A stretch of DNA of 64,000 bases, taken from Hymenobacter rubripertinctus. Lineage in GTDB: Bacteria > Bacteroidota > Bacteroidia > Cytophagales > Hymenobacteraceae. The stretch is taken from assembly GCF_003583925.1 (NCBI RefSeq), contig NZ_QYCN01000008.1:1-64000 (forward strand). Direction: 5' to 3'. Shown piece after piece: positions 29,983-36,413 of this stretch. How positions within the stretch are numbered: position 1 is the stretch's first letter; the number at the start of each line of letters is the position of its first letter. Made by a program: the position numbers and the translations under genes. The notes beneath the pieces are model-generated. The model was not told where the DNA came from, searched no databases, and worked only from the letters and a program-made list of their open reading frames with translations.

Positions 29983-30579
29983 TTACCGGGCACTGTCTAC
30001 CAGCCGGAACGTGAGGTTGAGGCGGGGGCCGACGGGGCGGGCGGTTTTGGGCAGGGCGTGGAGCCAGTTCTGCTGGGTGGGGCCGCGCATCAGCAACAGG
30101 CTACCCGAGGTGAGCGGCAGGCTCAGGGCCTCAGCGGCCACGCCGGGGCGGGGCTTGAGACGGAAGGTACGGGTAGCGCCCAGCGTGAGCGAGGCAATAA
30201 CGGGCGCGGAACCCAGTTCGGGCTCGTCGTCGGCGTGGTAGCCCATGCTATCCTGGCCGCTGCGGTAAAGGTTGAGCAGCACGCTGTTGAAGCGGGTGCC
30301 GGCGGCGGCCTCCACGCGCCGACGCAGCTGGAGCAGCGGGGCAGTCCAGGGCAGGGGCTCCAGGCGCAGGCCCGAGTACTGGTAAGTAGCGGCCGGGTCG
30401 CCGTACCAGGCCGTGAGCCGGGGCTGCATCACCTGCTTGCCGAACAGCCGGATGGGCTGTTGCTGCCAGGGCACGTCGCAGGTGAGGTGGGCGAGCAGCG
30501 CGGCGGCGGCGGCCGGGGCCAGAAAGGCGGCGTCGAGCAGCAGCTCGGCGGCGGGCAGGGGCAGCGGGCGCAGGGGCAT
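29983..30579 (-). CDS. alkB: alkylated-DNA repair dioxygenase, AlkB family
   Basis: 198 residues. Fe(II)/2-oxoglutarate-dependent oxidative demethylation of alkylated bases. The iron ligands His115 and Asp117 (YHADDEPELG) and His174 (NWLHALPKT), and the 2OG-binding Arg in PRLNLTFR near the C-terminus, are all present. NSVLLNLYRSGQDSMG is the family signature. It starts 34 bp after the upstream membrane-protein gene and is likely cotranscribed with it. Confidence 0.93.
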   Translation of the reverse strand: MPLRPLPLPAAELLLDAAFLAPAAAAALLAHLTCDVPWQQQPIRLFGKQVMQPRLTAWYGDPAATYQYSGLRLEPLPWTAPLLQLRRRVEAAAGTRFNSVLLNLYRSGQDSMGYHADDEPELGSAPVIASLTLGATRTFRLKPRPGVAAEALSLPLTSGSLLLMRGPTQQNWLHALPKTARPVGPRLNLTFRLVDSAR

Positions 30580-30612
30580 TGGCGGGGTGGCGCGGGGTGG
30601 CGGCAGACTTGC

Positions 30613-31335
30613 CTACTCCTTCAGCAAGCGCTCTAGCTGCTTCATCTGCTGCTGCACCTCCGGGGGCTGTTGCTTTTGCAGGTAGGGCATGGCGTATTGC
30701 AGGGCCAGCGAAAGCAGGAAGCACACGATGATGGGCAGCAACAAACTGCGGCCCCGGTAATTTTCGGTGGCAATATAACGGGGCCAGAACCAGCGCACAT
30801 ACACCAGAATGGCCGGCACGTTGAACAGGAAGTAGCCGATGATGGGCGACACCCCGCCGCGCACAATCACCAGCATCACCAGATTCAGCATCAGCACGAT
30901 GTAGGCCAGCACGAACACGACCAGCAAGGCCAGCCCCCGAAACTGCCGCAGGCGTACCAGGTTCAGCCCCAGCAGCACGCCGCCCCCAATCATGGTAGAC
31001 ATGGGCAGGATCGAAAACAGGGCAATGGTACCGGGCGAATACAGGGCGGGGCCGGTAGGCTCGGCGGCTACCACCTCGCCGCGGGCCACACGCCGGGCCT
31101 GGTCCTGGTCGGCTACTTCGGCCCGGGCCACCGATTCGCGGCGGTCGGTTTCCTGCTGGCTGGTCTGGAGCGCGGTAGTCAGGGCGACGGCGTTGGGCTC
31201 GGGGGTGCCCCGCCGGGCCAGTTCCTCCAGGGCCGCCAGCACGGCTTCCTCCCGGTACTGATACCGATTGTCGACGTAGTCGCGCAGCTCGGCGGCAGTT
31301 TTGCGGCTCATTTTCGCCGCGTAGTCTTCGGCCAT
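30613..31335 (-). CDS. multi-span membrane protein, hypothetical
   Basis: 240 residues. Residues about 1-90 are hydrophilic and helical (KTAAELRDYVDNRYQYREEA, VLAALEELARRG). Four hydrophobic spans follow (about 100-120, 130-160, 165-180, 200-215). The C-terminus is Gln/Glu-rich. No named family recognised. It is upstream of alkB in the same direction with a short gap. Confidence 0.7.
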   Translation of the reverse strand: MAEDYAAKMSRKTAAELRDYVDNRYQYREEAVLAALEELARRGTPEPNAVALTTALQTSQQETDRRESVARAEVADQDQARRVARGEVVAAEPTGPALYSPGTIALFSILPMSTMIGGGVLLGLNLVRLRQFRGLALLVVFVLAYIVLMLNLVMLVIVRGGVSPIIGYFLFNVPAILVYVRWFWPRYIATENYRGRSLLLPIIVCFLLSLALQYAMPYLQKQQPPEVQQQMKQLERLLKE

Positions 31336-31339
31336 GATA

Positions 31340-31531
31340 GTTGTTGGTTGTCAGTGAGGAGTTGCCAGTTGTCAGTTGTCAGTTGTCAGTTGCCAGTTGT
31401 TAGTTGCCAGTTGTTAGTTGTCAGCGTTCAGTTGTCAGTTGCCAGTTGTCAGTTGTCAGTTGTCAGTTGTCAGTTGTCAGGATGTTCGATAACTGACAAC
31501 TGGCAACTGACAACTGACAACTAACAACTGG
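31340..31531. repeat. octamer tandem-repeat block with inverted copies
   Basis: About 190 bp composed almost entirely of variants of the 8-mer TCAGTTGT (TCAGTTGC, TTAGTTGC and similar). After an 18-nt unique centre (around 31480-31498) the same units continue in reverse complement (ACAACTGA). It sits between the membrane-protein/alkB pair and kynU, whose stop it touches. Confidence 0.9.
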
Positions 31532-31532
31532 C

Positions 31533-32816
31533 TTACTGACGGGACGCCCATTCGGCCAGCACCTCGCCCACCCGGTACACGTCCTCGAAGGTATTGTAGA
31601 GCGGCACCGGGGCCAGGCGGATAACGTTGGGCTCGCGCCAGTCGCCGATTACGCCCACGGCCATCAGGTGCTCGAACAGGTCGCGGCCGTTGCGGTGCAC
31701 CAGCAACGAGAGCTGACAGCCGCGCTGGGCCGGGTCGGCGGGGGTGATGATTTCCAGCTGCTCGCGGCCCAGACCGAGGCGGGTAATGAGGAACTCCAGG
31801 TAGCCCGTAAGCAGCTCGCTTTTGCGGCGCAGGGCGGGCATGCCCCCGGCGGCCTCATGCACCTGCAAAGCGGCTTCGTGCACGGCCATCGTGAGCACGG
31901 CCCCGTTGGATAGCTGCCAGCCAGCCGCCCCGCGCATGGGCTTGAAACCCTTCTTCATCTGGAAGCGCTCCTTCTCATCGTAGCCCCACCAGCCAGCCAG
32001 GCGTAGCAGCTCGGGCTGATCGGCAAACCGCTCGTGCACGAACGCGCCCGATACGCCGCCCGGACTGGAGTTGAGGTACTTATAGGAGCACCAGCAGGCG
32101 AAATCCACGTCCCAGTCGTGCAGGTGCAGCTCCACATTGCCGGCCGCGTGGGCCAGGTCGAAGCCCACCCGCGCGCCCACGGCGTGGCCGGCGGCGGTAA
32201 TAGCGCCCATGTCGTATACCTGGCCGGTGTAGTAGTTGAGCCCGCCCATGATGACGGTGCAGAGCGAGTCGCCGAGCTCCTCGATTTTGGCCAGAATATC
32301 CTCCGTGCGCAGGGTGTGCTCGCCGGTCCGGGGCACCAGCTCCACAATGGCCTCGTCGGGCGCGAAGCCGCGCTGCTGCACCTGCGTTTCGAGGGCGTAC
32401 TGGTCGGAGGGGAATGCGCCGCCTTCCATGAGCACCTTGTAGCGGGTGGCCGTGGGCTGGTAGAAGGTGATGAGCAGCAGGTGCAGGTTGGTGGTCAGGT
32501 TGTTCATCACCACCACCTCCACGGGCTTGGCCCCCACAATGCGGGCCGAGGCTCCTTGCAGCCGCTCATGGAACTGCATCCAGGGGGTTTCGCCCTTGAA
32601 ATGGCCTTCCACGGCCAGGTTCTGCCAGTTATCAAACTGCCGCTCCACGGCGGCGCGGGCCGTGCGGGGTTGCAGGCCCAGGGAGTTGCCGCAGAAGTAC
32701 AGGCACTCGCCCTGCCCATCGGGGCCGGGCGGAATCAGGAACTGCTGACGGAATTCGCGCAGCGGGTCCTGCGCATCGAGTTGGCGGGCAAAGTCGAGGG
32801 TGGGTTCGAAAGTCAT
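31533..32816 (-). CDS. kynU: kynureninase
   Basis: PLP-dependent cleavage of kynurenine or 3-hydroxykynurenine to (3-hydroxy)anthranilate and alanine. 427 residues: N-terminal YFCGNSLGLQPRTAR, the FDLAHAAGNVELHLHDWDVD stretch, PLP-binding Lys246 in CWCSYKYLNSSPGG, and GDWREPNVIRLAPVPLYNTF near the C-terminus. ATG 32816 is chosen: the next in-frame start (GTG 32834) would put the promoter's -7 box inside the gene. Confidence 0.95.
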   Translation of the reverse strand: MTFEPTLDFARQLDAQDPLREFRQQFLIPPGPDGQGECLYFCGNSLGLQPRTARAAVERQFDNWQNLAVEGHFKGETPWMQFHERLQGASARIVGAKPVEVVVMNNLTTNLHLLLITFYQPTATRYKVLMEGGAFPSDQYALETQVQQRGFAPDEAIVELVPRTGEHTLRTEDILAKIEELGDSLCTVIMGGLNYYTGQVYDMGAITAAGHAVGARVGFDLAHAAGNVELHLHDWDVDFACWCSYKYLNSSPGGVSGAFVHERFADQPELLRLAGWWGYDEKERFQMKKGFKPMRGAAGWQLSNGAVLTMAVHEAALQVHEAAGGMPALRRKSELLTGYLEFLITRLGLGREQLEIITPADPAQRGCQLSLLVHRNGRDLFEHLMAVGVIGDWREPNVIRLAPVPLYNTFEDVYRVGEVLAEWASRQ

Positions 32817-32822
32817 TACCAG

Positions 32823-32830
32823 CAAAGATA
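32823..32830 (-). promoter_or_regulatory. -7 element of kynU, six nt from the ATG
   Basis: On the minus strand TATCTTTG is a perfect TAnnTTTG, followed by CTGGTA and then the kynU ATG. Transcription would start at or very near the first codon, suggesting a leaderless mRNA. Confidence 0.5.
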
Positions 32831-32850
32831 CCACACCCCGGGCCGGGCAC

Positions 32851-33879
32851 CTAGCCGGCCACCGCCATGATTTTGGCCACCTGCGCCGGGGGCAGGTCCA
32901 GCCAGTCGAGGGCGTTGCCGCTCAGCAGGCGGGCCTGCACGTCGGCGGGGTAGCTCAGGGAGCGGATGAGCTGGCCGGGCACGGCCTCGCCCAGCGGGAA
33001 CGGGTAATCGGTGCCCAGGGCCACTTTATCGGCCCCCAGCGTGCGTACCAGAAAGTCGAGGGCCTGGGGGTCGTGCACGAGCGAATCGACCCAGAAGCGG
33101 CCCAGGTACTCGCGGGGGTTGCGGGCGTTATCCACGGCGCACAGGTCGGGGCGCACCTGCCAGCCGTGCTCGATGCGGCCAATGGTAGCCGGAAACGAGC
33201 CCCCCCCGTGGGCTACGGCCACCCGCAGCTTCGGCAGCCGCTCCAGTACGCCCCCGAAAATGAGCGAGCACAAGGCCCGGCTGCTCTCGGCGGGCATGCC
33301 CACCAGCCAGGGCAGCCAGTATTTGGGCATCTGGCCCTGGCCCATCATGTCCCAGGGATGCACGAACACGCACATACCCAGCTCCTCGGCGGCCTGAAAC
33401 ACCGGGAACAGCTCCGGGGCATCCAGGTTCCAGTCGTTGACGTGGGAGCCGATCTGGACGCCCGCCAGCCCGAGCTGGTGGCACCGTTCCAGTTCCCGTA
33501 CGGCCAGGTCGGGGGCCTGCAGTGGCAGCGTGCCCAGGCCCACGAACCGGCCGGGGTAGCGCTGCACCACGCCCGCCAGGTGGTCGTTGAGCAGCTGGCT
33601 CAGATCCAGCACGTCCAGGGGTTTGGCCCAGTAGCTGAACATCACGGGCACCGTGCTCAGCACCTGCACCTGGGCCCCGAACTGGTCGTACTCGCGCATT
33701 CGCACGGCGGGGTCCCAGCAGTTGTCCTGGATTTCGCGGAAGAACTTGTCGTCCTGCATCATGCGGGCGCAGCAGGGCCGGTGATGGTCGAGCCGGATGA
33801 AGCCCCCGTAGCCGTACCGTTCCCGCAAATCGGGCCACCGCTCGGGCAGGATGTGGGTATGGATGTCGATGGTGAGCAC
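32851..33879 (-). CDS. 2-amino-3-carboxymuconate-6-semialdehyde decarboxylase (ACMSD)
   Basis: Zn-dependent amidohydrolase-fold decarboxylase that diverts ACMS away from quinolinate/NAD synthesis towards catabolism. 342 residues: metal-binding His7-x-His9 ([14 protein letters not shown]), further ligand His in [11 protein letters not shown], the [10 protein letters not shown] segment and the catalytic Asp of [11 protein letters not shown]. All are diagnostic of ACMSD. It starts at a GTG codon. The substrate is made by the 3-hydroxyanthranilate dioxygenase encoded just upstream on the same strand. Confidence 0.95.
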   Translation of the reverse strand: MLTIDIHTHILPERWPDLRERYGYGGFIRLDHHRPCCARMMQDDKFFREIQDNCWDPAVRMREYDQFGAQVQVLSTVPVMFSYWAKPLDVLDLSQLLNDHLAGVVQRYPGRFVGLGTLPLQAPDLAVRELERCHQLGLAGVQIGSHVNDWNLDAPELFPVFQAAEELGMCVFVHPWDMMGQGQMPKYWLPWLVGMPAESSRALCSLIFGGVLERLPKLRVAVAHGGGSFPATIGRIEHGWQVRPDLCAVDNARNPREYLGRFWVDSLVHDPQALDFLVRTLGADKVALGTDYPFPLGEAVPGQLIRSLSYPADVQARLLSGNALDWLDLPPAQVAKIMAVAG

Positions 33880-33920
33880 GGGCGGTGGTGAATGAGGGGG
33901 TTAGCGAATAAGTGCAGTTG

Positions 33921-34041
33921 GTAAAAGAAGGTGTCATCCTGAGCGGAGCGAAGGATCTTCGCACGCTTGAACGGCTATAACAACGACTCTTTCCAACGTG
34001 CGAAGATCCTTCGCGCCGCTCAGCATGACACGTTCTTTTAC
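33921..34041. repeat. 45-bp inverted repeat with REP-like core
   Basis: Arms 33921-33965 and 33997-34041 pair with three mismatches around a 31-nt spacer. The left arm contains CATCCTGAGCGGAGCGAAGG, also present in the 51-bp palindrome at 39997-40111. It lies between the dioxygenase and ACMSD genes, which read in the same direction. Confidence 0.85.
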
Positions 34042-34049
34042 CCGTTCAC

Positions 34050-34577
34050 TCACCCTTGCGCCGCCGGGGCTTCCATATAGGTACCGCAGACGGTGCAGGT
34101 GCGCAGCGCGTCGGAGGCCCAGAAGGTACCCATGATGGGCGGGAGCTGGGCCACGATGTCGGTGATTTCGGCGAATTGCTCGTGGAGCTGGTGGCCGCAG
34201 TTTTCGCAGTACCACTGGAAGCCGTCCAGCTCGCCGGGGGCGCGGTAGCGTTCCAGCACCAGGCCCACGGAACCGGCCGGGCGGCGGGGCGAGTGGGGCA
34301 CGCCGGGCGGCAGCAGAAACATGCTGCCGGCCTTAATTTCAATGTCGACGGGCTTCCCGTCCTCGATGATTTTGACCACCATATCGCCCTCCAGCTGCAA
34401 AAACAGTTCCTCGCCCTCGTCCACGTGGTAGTCTTTGCGGGCATTGGGGCCGCCCACCACCATCACAATAAAGTCTTTATTGTCTTTAAAAACCTGCTGA
34501 TTGCCTACGGGCGGCTTGAGCAGATGGCGGTGGTCATCAATCCACTGCTGAAAGTTGAACGGACGGGCGACGGGCAT
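34050..34577 (-). CDS. 3-hydroxyanthranilate 3,4-dioxygenase
   Basis: Extradiol ring cleavage of 3-hydroxyanthranilate to ACMS. 175 residues, cupin fold with catalytic iron ligands His51, Glu57 (DYHVDEGEELF) and His95 (GVPHSP), and Arg47 for substrate. A rubredoxin-like second iron site is formed by Cys124, Cys127, Cys161 and Cys164 (CENC, CTVC), typical of the bacterial enzyme. It is divergent from an SDR gene whose 5-prime leader is identical for 27 bp. Confidence 0.95.
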   Translation of the reverse strand: MPVARPFNFQQWIDDHRHLLKPPVGNQQVFKDNKDFIVMVVGGPNARKDYHVDEGEELFLQLEGDMVVKIIEDGKPVDIEIKAGSMFLLPPGVPHSPRRPAGSVGLVLERYRAPGELDGFQWYCENCGHQLHEQFAEITDIVAQLPPIMGTFWASDALRTCTVCGTYMEAPAAQG

Positions 34578-34583
34578 GGCGGA

Positions 34584-34727
34584 GAATGAGTGAATGAGTG
34601 ACTCGGTGAAGGAGGCAGTGGGTATAGCACTGATGGCAACCTAAGCAAATAACGGCATTCTCGCCTATCCTCGAAACATCCCGTAATTTCCCCGCTCTAC
34701 TTCACCGAGTCACTCATTCACTCATTC
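34584..34727. repeat. 27-bp inverted repeat forming identical leaders of two divergent genes
   Basis: Arms 34584-34610 and 34701-34727 are exact reverse complements, 90 nt apart. Read towards each gene, both give TTCACCGAGTCACTCATTCA plus CTCATTC just before the start codon: 6 nt before the dioxygenase ATG and 8 nt before the SDR ATG. The intervening 90 nt must hold both promoters. Confidence 0.85.
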
Positions 34728-34735
34728 ACTCTCCC

Positions 34736-35521
34736 ATGGATTTTCTTTCCCAACGCGCCCTGGTGGGCGGCAGCACCCAGGGCATCGGGCGGGCCGTGGC
34801 CGAGGAGCTGGCCCGGCGCGGAGCCACCGTTACGCTGCTGGCCCGCAACGAAGCCAGCCTGCGCCAAGCCGCCGCCGCCCTGCCCACCCCCGCCAATCAG
34901 GTTCACGACTTTATCGTGGCCGATTTCAGCCACCCCGACCAGGTGCGCGCCGGGGTGCAGGCCTACCTCACGGCCCACCCCGCCGGCTTCGATATTCTGG
35001 TGAATAATACCGGCGGGCCGGCGGGCGGGCCGCTGCTGGACGCGCCGGTGGAAGCGTTCCGGGCCGCGTTCGAGCAGCACCTGGTGTGCAATCACCTGCT
35101 GGCCCAGGCCGTGGTGCCGGCCATGCGGGGCCGGGGGCGGGGCCGCATCCTCAACATCATCAGCACCTCGGTGAAGCAGCCGCTGCCGGGCCTGGGCGTG
35201 AGCAACACCATCCGGGCGGCGGTGGGCAACTGGGCCAAAACCCTGGCCAACGAACTGGCCGCCGACGGCATTACGGTGAACAACGTGCTGCCCGGGGCCA
35301 CCATCACGCAGCGGCACACGTCCCTCATCGAACAGAAAGTAGCCACCACCGGCCAGACCACCGCAGAAGTGGAGGCTGGTCTGCTGGCCCGCATTCCGGC
35401 CGGCCGTTTCGGGCAGGCGGCGGAAGTTGCCGCCGCCGTAGCTTTTCTGGCCTCGGAGGCGGCGGCCTACATCACGGGCATCAACGTGCCCGTGGACGGG
35501 GGCCGGACGGGAAACCTGTAA
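34736..35521 (+). CDS. SDR-family oxidoreductase with altered active site
   Basis: 261 residues. Rossmann motif GGSTQGIG (11-18), NNTGG (90-94) in place of NNAG, and the usual C-terminal AAAVAFLASEAAAYITGINV with PVDGG. The catalytic Ser143/Thr144 region (IISTS) is present, but the Tyr-xxx-Lys motif is SNTIR (Ser156, Arg160), so both Tyr and Lys are replaced. The context, divergent from the dioxygenase in a kynurenine cluster, suggests a role in aromatic-amino-acid catabolism, but this is inference. It could be a non-classical reductase or a non-catalytic binding protein. Confidence 0.85.
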   Translation: MDFLSQRALVGGSTQGIGRAVAEELARRGATVTLLARNEASLRQAAAALPTPANQVHDFIVADFSHPDQVRAGVQAYLTAHPAGFDILVNNTGGPAGGPLLDAPVEAFRAAFEQHLVCNHLLAQAVVPAMRGRGRGRILNIISTSVKQPLPGLGVSNTIRAAVGNWAKTLANELAADGITVNNVLPGATITQRHTSLIEQKVATTGQTTAEVEAGLLARIPAGRFGQAAEVAAAVAFLASEAAAYITGINVPVDGGRTGNL

Positions 35522-35548
35522 ACCCGGCGGACTCCAACCGCCGGTATG

Positions 35549-35639
35549 GCAAAAGTCCGTTGCGCGAGGAGCGGAGCGAGTTCCCACGCGTCAACTGACG
35601 CCTGACACTCGCTCCGCTCCTCGCGCAACGGACTTTTGC
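35549..35639. terminator. 32-bp perfect inverted repeat between convergent genes
   Basis: Arms 35549-35580 and 35608-35639 are exact reverse complements (one further T-A pair inside) with a roughly 25-nt spacer. The outer AAAA and TTTT ends would serve as U-tracts for both convergent transcripts. Confidence 0.85.
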
Positions 35640-35653
35640 GGTACGGCGGCGGG

Positions 35654-36202
35654 CTATTCTGCCCGGGCCAGGGTGATGTCGTCCACGAATACGGGCTGAG
35701 AGGAGCCTCCGCGCCAGAGGTAGAAGCGCAGCTCGTGGGTAGGGGCAATATTTTCGGGCATGGTGAAGGTCTTCTTCACTTCCGTCCACTTGTTGAGCGC
35801 CTTCACTTCGTCGCCCAGCGCAATGGCCTCCCAGAATACTTTCTGGGAGTCGTCGGCCGGATTTTTCACTTCTATCACCAGCTTGGCTTCGGTTTCCTTG
35901 CCCGTTAGCAGCACCCAGGCGCTCAGTTCGAGCTTTTTGAGGCGGGTCGGGCTCACCTTGGCCAGCAGCGCGCCGTAGCCCACGCCGTACTCAATGTCGT
36001 TATCCACCCGCATCGAGTAGCGGCCCGAGTGGGCCTTGGCCGTCGTCAGGGCCGGGTTGGCCGGAGCCCAGCCTTCCACCGACTCCAAATCGTTGTGGGC
36101 AATTACGTTTTCGGGCAGCACGTCGGTCTTGGAATCGGAGCAGCTTACCAGACCGGCACAGGCGGCGGCGGTCAGAAGGGAGTAGAAGGGCAGCAAACGC
36201 AT
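35654..36202 (-). CDS. lipoprotein with carbohydrate-binding-like beta domain
   Basis: 182 residues: MRLLPFYSLLTAAACAGLVS with lipobox LVSC. A jelly-roll-type domain follows (HNDLESVEGW, HSGRYSMRVDNDIEYG, LKKLELSAWVLL, ELRFYLWRGGSSQPVFVDDI), as in carbohydrate-binding-module-like Bacteroidota lipoproteins. The neighbouring membrane protein has a C-terminal module with a similar SAWV...W...DD layout. The frame opens at 36370; the signal fixes the start. A near-consensus -7 (CGAAGATA read in reverse, 36246-36253) lies upstream. Confidence 0.75.
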   Translation of the reverse strand: MRLLPFYSLLTAAACAGLVSCSDSKTDVLPENVIAHNDLESVEGWAPANPALTTAKAHSGRYSMRVDNDIEYGVGYGALLAKVSPTRLKKLELSAWVLLTGKETEAKLVIEVKNPADDSQKVFWEAIALGDEVKALNKWTEVKKTFTMPENIAPTHELRFYLWRGGSSQPVFVDDITLARAE

Positions 36203-36413
36203 GAGCGGGCCAGGGTATAACGAAAGGTGAGGGCAAAAAGCGGTGCGAAGATAGAGAGGTGAAAGGCCCTGTCCTAGACCCGGCCCGCGCAGTTTTTCAG
36301 GGCCGGGGGCCGCCACCAACGGGTTGTGAGCCCTAATCCCTATTTTTACCCCTCCGCTCCTGGTTACCACCCCGGCTCCCGGAGCCCGGCCCCTTTCTTT
36401 ACGCTAGTCCTGT

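Noticed and set aside
31340-31531. CRISPR array
   Set aside because: Units are directly adjacent octamers without spacers, and inverted copies follow; no cas genes nearby.
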